A stretch of 7,220 nucleotides of DNA from an uncultured Micrococcales bacterium. GTDB lineage: Bacteria > Actinomycetota > Actinomycetes > S36-B12 > UBA10799. Each line of letters starts with the position of its first letter. Position 1 is the first letter of the stretch. The notes beneath the pieces were generated by a model. It saw only the letters and a list, made by a program, of their open reading frames with translations. It was not told the DNA's origin and did not search any database. This document shows, one piece after another, positions 1 through 6,691 of the stretch. The stretch covers positions 1 through 7,220 of the forward strand of contig CALFYG010000210.1 of NCBI GenBank assembly GCA_937952095.1. The letters are read 5' to 3'. The position numbers and the translations under genes are program-made.

Positions 1-473
1 TTCTGCATGAAACCCCACGCGAGCGCACCCGCGGCGAGCAGCGCGCAGACGCCGGTTGCGACCTTCCACCCGACCCCACTGCCACCACCGGAGGCCGGCG
101 GTTCGTCGGTGGGCGGCATTCCAGGCGGGGGGCCCTGCGGCGGCTGACCGAACTGCCCGGGAGGGCCTGCTGGCGGCTGCGCCCCCGGAGGAGGTCCGAA
201 GCCCTGGGGCGGGGGGCCCTGCGGCGGCATCCCGGGCGGCGGACCCTGCGGCGGGGGGCCTTGCGGCGGGGGGCCTTGCGGAGGGGGGCCTTGCGGCGGC
301 ATCCCGGGCGGCGGGCCTTGCGGCGGGGGGCCCTGGGGCGGCATGGCGGCGCCGGGGGGCGGTGCGAATCCACCCGGCGGCGGACCGGCCGGGGGTTGCT
401 GCGGCCCGGGCGCCCCCGGGAACTCGGGTTCTGGTGCGCCGGGGAACTCCGGTTCGCCGTATTCGTTCGACAT
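1..473 (-). CDS. Pro/Gly/Gln-rich single-pass membrane protein, 5' part only
   Basis: The 157 visible residues start at ATG 473-471 and run off the left edge, so the C-terminus is missing. Residues 1-25 are acidic and contain two copies of EPEFPGAP. Residues ~25-120 are almost only Pro, Gly and Gln with a few Met and Ala (PPQGP-type repeats). A short linker (TDEPPASGGGSG) leads into a hydrophobic segment at about residues 138-156 (VATGVCALLAAGALAWGF), read as one transmembrane helix preceded by W-K. This architecture, a disordered proline-rich cytosolic head, one helix and then an unseen extracytoplasmic part, is common in actinobacterial envelope proteins. The head alone gives no specific function. 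The start is supported by a GGAGG Shine-Dalgarno six bases upstream. It diverges from the quinone oxidoreductase gene. Certain as a gene; function unknown. Confidence 0.8.
   Translation of the reverse strand, partial: MSNEYGEPEFPGAPEPEFPGAPGPQQPPAGPPPGGFAPPPGAAMPPQGPPPQGPPPGMPPQGPPPQGPPPQGPPPQGPPPGMPPQGPPPQGFGPPPGAQPPAGPPGQFGQPPQGPPPGMPPTDEPPASGGGSGVGWKVATGVCALLAAGALAWGFMQ
204..344. repeat. 15-bp tandem repeats encoding PPQGP units
   Basis: In-frame, slightly degenerate repeats with a unit near GGGCCTTGCGGCGGG (plus strand) encode MPPQGPPPQGPPPG-type blocks on the minus strand. Three blocks begin with Met-Pro-Pro-Gln-Gly, and the middle one is expanded by extra PPQGP units. The pattern looks like unequal crossing-over or slippage inside the coding region. 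The copy number may vary between strains, and the stretch is prone to collapse in short-read assembly. Confidence 0.75.
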
Positions 474-553
474 GAGGACCCTCCCGTTGAGTCGTCCTCA
501 AACTACTGCTCCGGGGCGCAAGTGGGGGCGTGACACGGCGTAGCCTCGTGAAC
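474..553. promoter_or_regulatory. Divergent intergenic region with candidate -10 elements
   Basis: This 80-bp gap must carry both divergent promoters. On the plus strand TAGCCT (541-546) fits the actinobacterial TANNNT -10 and places +1 at about 553-554, on the GTG chosen for the quinone oxidoreductase. On the minus strand TAGTTT (505-500) also fits TANNNT and would start transcription near 493, ahead of the GGAGG. Neither has a convincing -35, so both are tentative. Confidence 0.4.
480..484 (-). promoter_or_regulatory. Shine-Dalgarno GGAGG for the Pro-rich gene
   Basis: The minus strand reads GGGAGGGTCCTC and then ATG. The GGAGG core is six bases from the start codon, which fixes the start at 473. 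Confidence 0.75.
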
Positions 554-1483
554 GTGCAAGCGATCGTGGTCGATTCCCCCGGCGGGCCTGAGACCCTGCA
601 GTTACGCAGCGTGGCCGCCCCTGCGCCCGGACCTGGCGAGGTGCTGCTCGAGGTGACCGCGGCCGGGGTGAACCGCGCCGATCTGCTGCAGCGTCAGGGC
701 TTCTACCCGCCACCACCGGGCGCCAGCGACATCCTCGGTCTGGAGGTGTCGGGGACCTTCGACGGGGAACCGGTGTGCGCATTGCTCACCGGCGGTGGCT
801 ACGCCGAGCAGGTCGCGGTCCCGCGCGGACAGGTCATGCCGCTGCCACCGGGAGTCGATGTGGTCACGGCGGCGGGGATCCCAGAGGTCGCCTGCACCGT
901 CTACTCCAACCTCGCGATGACCGCCCGACTGCAACCCGGCGAGTGGCTGCTCGTCCACGGCGGCGGATCCGGCATCGGCACCTTCGCCATCCAGTGGGCG
1001 CGGGCCATCGGTGCCCATGTCGCGGTCACCGCCGGTAGCGAGGAGAAGCTGCAGCGGTGCGCCGAACTCGGCGCCGAGGTACTGATCAACTACCGCGAGC
1101 AGGACTTCGCCGAGGCCTTGCCGCACCCAGCCGACGTGATCCTCGACGTCGTCGGCGCCAAGTACCTCGAGCGCAACGTGCGGGCACTCGCCGACGGTGG
1201 TCGCTTGGTGGTGATCGGTCTACAGGGTGGGGTGAAGGCCGACCTGAATCTCGGGGCTCTTCTTTCCAAACGCGGTGCCATCATCGCCACCTCGTTACGC
1301 AGCCGCCCCGTCGAGCAGAAAGCCGAGATCTGCGAAGCGGTTGTGCGGGATGTCTGGCCGCTCTACGCCTCCGGGACCATCCGGCCGGTGATCGACCGGG
1401 TGCTCCCACTTGCCGACGCCGCCGACGCCCACCGTCTGCTCGCCGACTCCGGCCACTTCGGCAAGGTACTGCTGAAGGTCTGA
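554..1483 (+). CDS. NAD(P)H quinone oxidoreductase, PIG3 (TP53I3) family
   Basis: A 309-residue zinc-independent medium-chain dehydrogenase/reductase. The family transfers a hydride from NADPH to quinones in the cytosol and is linked to redox stress handling. The N-terminal GroES-like part shows NRADLLQRQG (40-49), YPPPPGASDILGLEVSG (51-67) and CALLTGGGYAEQVAVP (75-90), all PIG3 hallmarks. The Rossmann part has the nucleotide-binding GGGSGIG (136-142), VTAGSEEKL (158-166) and late LRSRP (248-252). The catalytic zinc ligands of alcohol dehydrogenases are absent, as expected. GTG 554 is chosen because the family begins M-x-A-[IV] and TAGCCT lies just upstream, suggesting a leaderless transcript. 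GTG 548 and GTG 530 are alternatives; none has a good Shine-Dalgarno. The usual VGxxVxxxxxGDxV stretch after SGT is missing, leaving a loop some 14 residues shorter. Monocistronic, ending at a hairpin. Confidence 0.93.
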   Translation: MQAIVVDSPGGPETLQLRSVAAPAPGPGEVLLEVTAAGVNRADLLQRQGFYPPPPGASDILGLEVSGTFDGEPVCALLTGGGYAEQVAVPRGQVMPLPPGVDVVTAAGIPEVACTVYSNLAMTARLQPGEWLLVHGGGSGIGTFAIQWARAIGAHVAVTAGSEEKLQRCAELGAEVLINYREQDFAEALPHPADVILDVVGAKYLERNVRALADGGRLVVIGLQGGVKADLNLGALLSKRGAIIATSLRSRPVEQKAEICEAVVRDVWPLYASGTIRPVIDRVLPLADAADAHRLLADSGHFGKVLLKV

Positions 1484-1484
1484 G

Positions 1485-1533
1485 CCTTTTGGTGAAGATC
1501 TGACATCTCACGTGTCACTTCTTCACCAAAAGG
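1485..1533. terminator. Bidirectional hairpin between convergent genes
   Basis: The arms CCTTTTGGTGAAGA (1485-1498) and TCTTCACCAAAAGG (1520-1533) are a perfect 14-bp inverted repeat. Inside, after a 2x2 internal loop, TGACA (1501-1505) pairs with TGTCA (1513-1517) around a 7-base loop. The element starts two bases after the oxidoreductase stop and ends 14 bases before the photolyase stop, so it can serve both transcripts. Neither strand has a U tract after the stem, so it would be a tail-less terminator of the kind described in actinobacteria. Confidence 0.7.
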
Positions 1534-1547
1534 GCGCCGCCGCCCCC

Positions 1548-2972
1548 TCAACGCCACTGCTGTGCCGTCGCCCGCACCTCGTCCAGATCCGCGAGCCGTC
1601 GCATTCCCGCCAGTGGCTGCTTCATCCGGTGGTTGCTCGCCAATGCCGCTTCGTTGCGGGCCAGAAAGTCCCAGTAGCCGGCCGTGAAGGGGCAGGCCCG
1701 CTCCCCGGTGCGATCCTGCGGCCGGAAACGACACTGGCCGCAGTAGTCGCTCATGCGCTTGATGTAGGCGCCGCCAGACGTATAGGGCTTGGTCGCCACC
1801 ATGCCGCCGTCGGCGTGCTGCGACATCCCGATCACATTGCCGAGCATCACCCAGTCGTAGCCGTCGACGAAGACCCGATGGAACCAGTCCGTCAGTTCGG
1901 CTGGGTCGTACCCCCGCTGCAGGGCCCACGACCCGAGCACCATCAGCCGCTGGATGTGGTGGGCCCATCCGGTCTGCCGTACCTGCGCCAAAGTCACGTC
2001 CACACACCGCGCGTCCGAGCCCCCCAACTCATGCCACCACGACGGCAGCGGCTCATGCGCAGCCAAGTGGTTGCTCGCCCGATAGTCCTCTGGCAACGAC
2101 CAGTACAGGTGCCACATGTACTCGCGCCATCCGAGGATCTGCCGGATGAAGCCCTCAGCCGCAGCCAGCGGTACCTGCCCCGCGCGGTACCGCGCCTCAG
2201 CCGCCTGCACCACCTCGAGCGGATCCAGCAACCCGAGGTTGAGCGGCACGCTCAACAGCGAGTGCGCCATCCACGCGTCAGCGGCCAGCATCGCGTCCTC
2301 GTGCGCACCGAAGTCCGGCAACCGGTCGCGCAGGAAGACCTCGAGCGCCGCCAGCGCTTCAGCCCGCGTCACCGCGAAACGCCGCGGCCCATCGTCGCCC
2401 ACACACTCCACCCCGCCCAGGTCCGTGCGCACCTGGGTATCGATCGGATCCTCGGTCGGCCACCACGGATCCGGAACCCCCAGACTCGTGACCCCGCGCG
2501 GCGGCGGCTCACGGTTGTCCGCGTCGAAGTTCCACCGTCCGCCCACCGGTTCGCCGCCATCCATCAATATCCCGGTGCGCACCCGCGCCCGCCGGTAGAA
2601 GCGCTCCAACAGCGGCCTCGGGCCTGCCCATTGCGCGAACTCCTCGCCGCTGGTGACAAAGCCCCGCGGCGGGAGGACCTCGACGCCCAACCCGCGCACG
2701 AACTCGAGCGCCGCGTGCGAGGTCGGGTGGATCACCTGGACCGGCTCATCCACGTGGGACAGGGCCTCGGCGTAGGTGTCGGCTTGGATGAAGACCGCCC
2801 GCTCGCCGAGTTCAGCGGCACGGTGGCGCAGTGCTGAGAGCACGAGGTGCGCCTTGGCCCGGTGAAACCTCCGCCGCCGCAGGACCGCCCGCGATTCGAT
2901 CAGAAGGACGCGACCGTCCCAGTCGTCGAGGAAGTGCGGCCCGAGTTGATCGGCGAACAGCCAGCGGATCAC
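1548..2972 (-). CDS. FeS-type cryptochrome/(6-4) photolyase (PhrB/FeS-BCP class)
   Basis: A 474-residue member of the deoxyribodipyrimidine photolyase-related family (COG3046). Characterised members use FAD, a 6,7-dimethyl-8-ribityllumazine antenna and a [4Fe-4S] cluster to repair (6-4) photoproducts with light; some act as photoreceptors. The N-terminal Rossmann-like antenna domain starts IRWLFADQLGPH. The helical FAD domain includes GWREYMWHLYW (281-291), GWAHHIQRLMVLGSW (335-349) and VDGYDWVMLGNVIGMSQHADGG (from 369). Cys323, 411, 414 and 427 have spacings 88, 3 and 13, identical to those of Agrobacterium PhrB C350/C438/C441/C454 as I recall them. His338-His339 fall where PhrB has its catalytic His365-His366. 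Start GTG 2972 directly abuts the upstream transporter's TAG and has no Shine-Dalgarno, so translation is probably coupled. The gene looks intact. Class assignment is strong; repair versus signalling role cannot be decided. Confidence 0.93.
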   Translation of the reverse strand: MIRWLFADQLGPHFLDDWDGRVLLIESRAVLRRRRFHRAKAHLVLSALRHRAAELGERAVFIQADTYAEALSHVDEPVQVIHPTSHAALEFVRGLGVEVLPPRGFVTSGEEFAQWAGPRPLLERFYRRARVRTGILMDGGEPVGGRWNFDADNREPPPRGVTSLGVPDPWWPTEDPIDTQVRTDLGGVECVGDDGPRRFAVTRAEALAALEVFLRDRLPDFGAHEDAMLAADAWMAHSLLSVPLNLGLLDPLEVVQAAEARYRAGQVPLAAAEGFIRQILGWREYMWHLYWSLPEDYRASNHLAAHEPLPSWWHELGGSDARCVDVTLAQVRQTGWAHHIQRLMVLGSWALQRGYDPAELTDWFHRVFVDGYDWVMLGNVIGMSQHADGGMVATKPYTSGGAYIKRMSDYCGQCRFRPQDRTGERACPFTAGYWDFLARNEAALASNHRMKQPLAGMRRLADLDEVRATAQQWR

Positions 2973-4247
2973 CTAGGGCACGGACTTGATCGGGATGATC
3001 GCCAGCGCGCCGAACACGGTGATGACCGCCGTCGCCAGGTACAGCGAGGTGTACCCGCCGAGCACGGTGACCAGCGGCGCGGCCAGCACCGGCGCCAGCA
3101 CCTGCGGCATGGAGTTGGCGATGTTGATGACGCCGAGGTCCTTCGCGCGGTCGCCGGCGGTGGGCAGGACCTGCGTGATCAGCGCCTGGTCGACCGCGAG
3201 GTACCAGCCGTAGCCGATACCGAGGATCAGGGCGGCGATCATGGTCAGGCTCCAGCCGCTCTGATCATCAGGCACGAACGCGAGGATGATTCCGGAGATC
3301 GCCATGATGAAACTGGCGATGATCACGAACATCTTGCGCTTGCCCATCCGGTCGGAGATGTACCCGCCGATGACCGCGGTGAGCATCGTGCCGCCGGCGT
3401 ACAGCGCGAGCAGCACCGTCTGCCGCTGGCCGGCCGCCTCGTCGTCGAAGCCGAGGTGGTCGGTGAGGAAGAACAGCAGGTACAGAGTCGCCATGGCGAC
3501 ACTGAGCGAAACCAGGAACCGCGCCAGCCAGGCCCACCCGAAGTCGGGGTGTTCCTTGGGTGACACCCAGAAGCTGCGGATGAACTCACCAAGGTGGAAC
3601 GGCGGCTTCTGGTCCTCCGGCAGCTGCGGGTCCTTGAGGATGAACAGGAACGGCAACACACACACCACGAACAGGACCGCGGTGAGGTACGAGCCACCGA
3701 CCAACGACACCACCACGAACGTCACCAGCCCGACGCCGATCACGGGTCCGAGCGCTTGCGCCAGACCGACCAGACCGGAGGCGACACCACGCTGCCGGAC
3801 CGGCACTTGGTCGGGGATCGTGGCGGTCAGCCCGGCGTAGGCGGCGTTCACCGCGAACTGCACCGCCAGCCAGGCGATGGTCAGCGACCAGATCGTGTTC
3901 ATGTTCGGCAACAGGATCAGTCCCACGAAACCCAGCAACGACCCGCCCAGCATCCACGGCCGCCGGCGTCCCCAGCGCGAGGTGGTGCGGTCGGACAGCG
4001 CACCGGCCAGCGGGTTCCCGATGACCGACCCGATCACACCGACACCGGTCACGATCGCCAGCGCGGCTTCCTTGCCGGTGGGCCCGGAGATCTGCTCGGA
4101 CATTCGAGGCAGAAGGTTCTGCAGGGGCGCGAAGAACGCGACCATGATGCCCAGGTTGGCCAGGGCGAGCCCGGCCATGAACAGGCCCCGGACATTCCGC
4201 TCCGGCTCGGCGAGAGCTTCAACTTGTACGTCGGCGGTGTCGCTCAT
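2973..4247 (-). CDS. MFS transporter, 12 transmembrane segments
   Basis: A 424-residue major facilitator superfamily protein in the inner membrane. The cytosolic loop 2-3 signature ALSDRTTSRWGRRRPWM (83-99) is present. Its counterpart in the second half is GGYISDRMGKRK (294-305), giving the expected two six-helix bundles joined by a cytosolic linker (about 206-234, DPQLPEDQKPPFHLGEF...). PDQVPVRQRGVASG (145-158) sits at the loop 4-5 position. The DRTxSRWGRRRP form of the motif is frequent in sugar-type MFS and GPH-like carriers, but the substrate cannot be read from sequence. ATG 4247 is taken as the start. It lacks a Shine-Dalgarno, but TAGTCT (4260-4255) lies seven bases upstream. It follows the VOC gene by 18 bases and ends flush with the photolyase GTG, so it is almost certainly co-transcribed with the photolyase. 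Confidence 0.9.
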   Translation of the reverse strand: MSDTADVQVEALAEPERNVRGLFMAGLALANLGIMVAFFAPLQNLLPRMSEQISGPTGKEAALAIVTGVGVIGSVIGNPLAGALSDRTTSRWGRRRPWMLGGSLLGFVGLILLPNMNTIWSLTIAWLAVQFAVNAAYAGLTATIPDQVPVRQRGVASGLVGLAQALGPVIGVGLVTFVVVSLVGGSYLTAVLFVVCVLPFLFILKDPQLPEDQKPPFHLGEFIRSFWVSPKEHPDFGWAWLARFLVSLSVAMATLYLLFFLTDHLGFDDEAAGQRQTVLLALYAGGTMLTAVIGGYISDRMGKRKMFVIIASFIMAISGIILAFVPDDQSGWSLTMIAALILGIGYGWYLAVDQALITQVLPTAGDRAKDLGVINIANSMPQVLAPVLAAPLVTVLGGYTSLYLATAVITVFGALAIIPIKSVP

Positions 4248-4254
4248 GCCGCAC

Positions 4255-4260
4255 AGACTA
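4255..4260 (-). promoter_or_regulatory. Candidate -10 (TAGTCT) before the MFS gene
   Basis: TAGTCT fits TANNNT and would place +1 at about 4248, one base before the ATG, for a leaderless transcript. No -35 is visible in the preceding VOC coding end, so this may be a weak internal promoter or chance. Confidence 0.3.
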
Positions 4261-4265
4261 GAGGG

Positions 4266-4670
4266 TCACGCGCCTGGCTGCGCGATGTTCATCATCCACT
4301 CGACGCCGTACTTGTCGGTGCAGGCACCGTAGATGTCGCCCCACATCTGCTTCTCCAGCGGCGTCTCCACGCTGCCACCGACCACGAGGCGGTCCCAGTA
4401 CTCGCGCAACTGGGCCTCGTCGTCGCCGTGCACGATCATCCGCACGCGTTTGCCCTCTGTGTACTCCATCCCCGGGGGTGTGTCCGAGCCCATCAGCGTC
4501 TGGCCGGAGGGCATCACCAGCGACGCGTGCATGATCTGGTCGGCGATCTCGCCTTCCATCCCGAACTCGGCGAACGTGTTCATCAGCAACTCCCCGCCGA
4601 ACACACTCTGGTAGAACTCCATCGCCTCGCGGGCCTGACCGGTGAACGAGATGTATGAACTGAGCTCCAT
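4266..4670 (-). CDS. VOC (glyoxalase-fold) protein, PhnB-like
   Basis: A 134-residue protein of the PhnB-like branch of the vicinal oxygen chelate superfamily (3-demethylubiquinone-9 3-methyltransferase-like domain). Family hallmarks are visible: YISFTGQAREAMEFYQSVFGG (from residue 6), MHASLVMPSGQTLMGSD (47-63), EKQMWGDIYG (106-115) and a final DKYGVEWMMN (119-128). The protein is small, soluble and probably a homodimer. Biochemical roles of this branch are mostly unknown; the relation to phosphonate metabolism implied by the name PhnB is not supported. The gene is complete. ATG 4670 has no Shine-Dalgarno but coincides with the predicted transcription start of the promoter listed separately. 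It heads a probable VOC-MFS-photolyase transcription unit. Confidence 0.9.
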   Translation of the reverse strand: MELSSYISFTGQAREAMEFYQSVFGGELLMNTFAEFGMEGEIADQIMHASLVMPSGQTLMGSDTPPGMEYTEGKRVRMIVHGDDEAQLREYWDRLVVGGSVETPLEKQMWGDIYGACTDKYGVEWMMNIAQPGA

Positions 4671-4705
4671 GTGGCGAGGGTAGGCCTATCCGCCGGGCAC
4701 CTCAA
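4671..4705 (-). promoter_or_regulatory. Leaderless promoter TTGAGG-17-TACCCT for the VOC gene
   Basis: On the minus strand TTGAGG (4705-4700) matches four of six bases of TTGACA. A 17-base spacer follows, then TACCCT (4682-4677), which fits the actinobacterial TANNNT -10. Counting seven bases from the hexamer puts +1 on the A of ATG 4670. The -35 overlaps the TGA stop of the upstream ABC gene. The spacer contains the palindrome TAGGCCTA (4681-4688), which overlaps the first bases of the -10. This is the best promoter in the window. Confidence 0.6.
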
Positions 4706-6678
4706 CCCACCGGGATGTCCGCATCCTGGTCGTAGCTGGCGAGGAACTGCGACTGGTAGAGGTCGTAGTAGAAGCCCTGCGCCGCCATCAGTTCGTCGTG
4801 GGTGCCCTTCTCCACGATCCGGCCCGCGTCCATGACCAGGATGATGTCCGCATCCCGGATGGTGCTGAGCCTGTGTGCGATCACGAACGAGGTGCGGCCT
4901 TCGCGCAGCGTGGCCATGGCCTGCTGGATCAACACCTCGGTGCGGGTGTCCACCGAACTCGTGGCCTCGTCAAGGATCAGGATCGGGCGGTTGGCCAGGA
5001 ACGCCCGCGCGATGGTGAGCAACTGCTTCTCGCCGGCCGACAGGTTCGAGGCCTCATCGTCGAGTTCGGTGTCGTAGCCGTCGGGCATCGTGCGCACGAA
5101 GTGGTCGACGCGCGCCGCCTTCGCCGCGGCCATGATCTGTTCCTCGGTGGCACCTTCGGCGCCGTACGCGATGTTGTCGCGGATCGTCCCTGCGAACAGC
5201 CAGGTGTCCTGCAGCACCATGCCGAACGCGCGGCGCACGTCGTCACGCGCCATCTGCATCGTCGGCACACCGTCGAGGCGGATCTCGCCGGAGTCGACGT
5301 CGTAGAACCACATCAGCAGGTTGACCAGCGTCGTCTTCCCCGCCCCGGTCGGCCCGACGATCGCGACCGCCTCACCGGGCTGCACCTCGAGGTCGAGGTC
5401 CTGGATGAGCGGGGTGTCCTCGACGTACCGGAAGGAGACGTCGCGGAACTCCACATGTCCCTGTGGCCGGTCGAGCGCGGCACCGTCGGCCTCGGGGCTC
5501 TGCTCCTCGGCGTCGAGCAGCTCGAAGACCCGCTCCGCCGAGGCGATCCCGGACTGCAGCAGGTTGGTGATCGAGGCCAGTTGCGTGATCGGCATCGTGA
5601 ATTGCCGGGAGTACTGGATGAACGCCTGCACGTCACCGAGGCTCATCGTTCCTGACGCCACCCGCACCCCGCCGATGACCGCGATCGCCACGTAGTTGAG
5701 GTTGGCGACGAACATCATGGCCGGCTGGATGATCCCGGAGATGAACTGCGCGCGGAAGCTCGCCGCGTACATCTGCTCGTTGGCGTCGTCGAACTCCTCG
5801 ATCGCCTGCCGCCGGTGGCCGAAGACCTTGACCAGGTCGTGGCCGGTGAACATCTCCTCGATGTGCCCGTTGACCTTGCCCGTCCACTTCCACTGCCCCA
5901 CGAACTGTCCCTGGCTGCGACGGGCGATGAACAAGGTGATGAAGAAGGACAGTGGCACCGTCAGCAGCGACACCAGCGCCAGCAATGGGGAGATCCAGAA
6001 CATCATCCCCAGCACCCCGAGCACCGTCATGATGCTCGTGATCGCCTGGGTCATCGTCTGCTGCATCGTGGTGGCGATGTTGTCGATGTCGTTGGTCACG
6101 CGGCTGAGCAGGTCACCGCGCGGGTGGGTGTCGAAGTACTTCAGCGGCAGCCGGCCGAGTTTGACGTCGACGTCCTCGCGCAGCCGGTACATCGTGCGCT
6201 GCGTGACGCCGGCCATCAGGTAGTTCTGCCCCCACGAGAACACCGAACTGACGAAGTACACGACGACCACCAACGCGATGATCCGGCCGAGTTCGGTGAA
6301 GTCCACACCGTCGGTCAGGGTCATCGACGAGAGCATCTCCGCCTGCTGGGTCTCGCCCTGTGCACGCAGGCCCTGTACGGCCTGCTCCTGCGAGACGCCG
6401 GCGGGCAGTTGCTTTCCGATCACACCGGCGAAGATCACGTTGGTCGCCTGGCCGAGCAGCCACGGCCCGAGCACCTGGAAGAACACGCTGACCACCGCGA
6501 GGACCAGCACCACCGCGATGATCATCCGCTCGGGGTGCAGGCGGCGCAGGAGGCGGCGGAACGTGCCCTTGAAGTTGCGGGCCTTCTCCGCAGGCAGGGT
6601 CATCCCAAGTCCGCCGGGGCCGCCGCCCATCGGACCGCCCCCAGGGCGCGGGCCGGCGCCGGGTCGCGTCATCGCCAT
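4702..6678 (-). CDS. ABC exporter half-transporter (fused TMD-NBD), second subunit
   Basis: A 658-residue type IV ABC exporter subunit with an intact catalytic domain. Residues 4-25 are a Gly/Pro/Met-rich leader. Six transmembrane helices span about 52-340, with a long outer loop (~85-130) between the first two. The coupling-helix region YFDTHPRGDLLSRVTNDID (181-199) is typical. The NBD has Walker A GPTGAGKTT (442-450), Q-loop Gln490, signature LSAGE (546-550), Walker B ILILDE with catalytic Glu571, D-loop SVD and H-loop His602. Such proteins usually work as heterodimers with a subunit encoded immediately upstream and export drugs or lipids; the substrate here is unknown. Only the tail of that partner is present upstream. 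ATG 6678 is chosen because GGGGGG lies six bases before it. An in-frame extension to 6804 would run through the repeat cluster and is unlikely. Confidence 0.93.
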   Translation of the reverse strand: MAMTRPGAGPRPGGGPMGGGPGGLGMTLPAEKARNFKGTFRRLLRRLHPERMIIAVVLVLAVVSVFFQVLGPWLLGQATNVIFAGVIGKQLPAGVSQEQAVQGLRAQGETQQAEMLSSMTLTDGVDFTELGRIIALVVVVYFVSSVFSWGQNYLMAGVTQRTMYRLREDVDVKLGRLPLKYFDTHPRGDLLSRVTNDIDNIATTMQQTMTQAITSIMTVLGVLGMMFWISPLLALVSLLTVPLSFFITLFIARRSQGQFVGQWKWTGKVNGHIEEMFTGHDLVKVFGHRRQAIEEFDDANEQMYAASFRAQFISGIIQPAMMFVANLNYVAIAVIGGVRVASGTMSLGDVQAFIQYSRQFTMPITQLASITNLLQSGIASAERVFELLDAEEQSPEADGAALDRPQGHVEFRDVSFRYVEDTPLIQDLDLEVQPGEAVAIVGPTGAGKTTLVNLLMWFYDVDSGEIRLDGVPTMQMARDDVRRAFGMVLQDTWLFAGTIRDNIAYGAEGATEEQIMAAAKAARVDHFVRTMPDGYDTELDDEASNLSAGEKQLLTIARAFLANRPILILDEATSSVDTRTEVLIQQAMATLREGRTSFVIAHRLSTIRDADIILVMDAGRIVEKGTHDELMAAQGFYYDLYQSQFLASYDQDADIPVG

Positions 6679-6684
6679 GACGCA

Positions 6685-6690
6685 CCCCCC
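6685..6690 (-). promoter_or_regulatory. Shine-Dalgarno-like GGGGGG for the ABC gene
   Basis: The minus strand reads ACGGGGGGTGCGTC then ATG. The G-run is six bases from ATG 6678 and is the reason for preferring this start over upstream in-frame codons. The second Met (6672) is too far from it. Confidence 0.55.
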
Positions 6691-6691
6691 G

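Noticed and set aside
554..1483. Zinc-dependent alcohol dehydrogenase annotation for the oxidoreductase.
   Set aside because: The zinc-ligand cysteines and histidine are absent, and the PIG3-specific motifs fit better.
1512..2837. A 441-codon open frame on the plus strand opposite the photolyase.
   Set aside because: It is antisense to a gene with clear family motifs, is rich in Arg, His and Pro from the complementary GC-rich frame, and has no recognisable domain.
2847..3563. A 238-codon plus-strand open frame spanning the photolyase and MFS junction.
   Set aside because: It is antisense to both conserved genes and rich in Asp, Arg, Gln and His, with no motif.
3594..4658. A 354-codon open frame on the plus strand opposite the MFS and VOC genes.
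   Set aside because: It crosses two real genes and their intergenic gap, and is low complexity (His, Gln, Arg, Asp). This is a typical high-GC shadow.
4798..5655. Plus-strand open frames opposite the ABC gene, including 5815-6714.
   Set aside because: They are complementary-frame shadows of a full-length ABC exporter.
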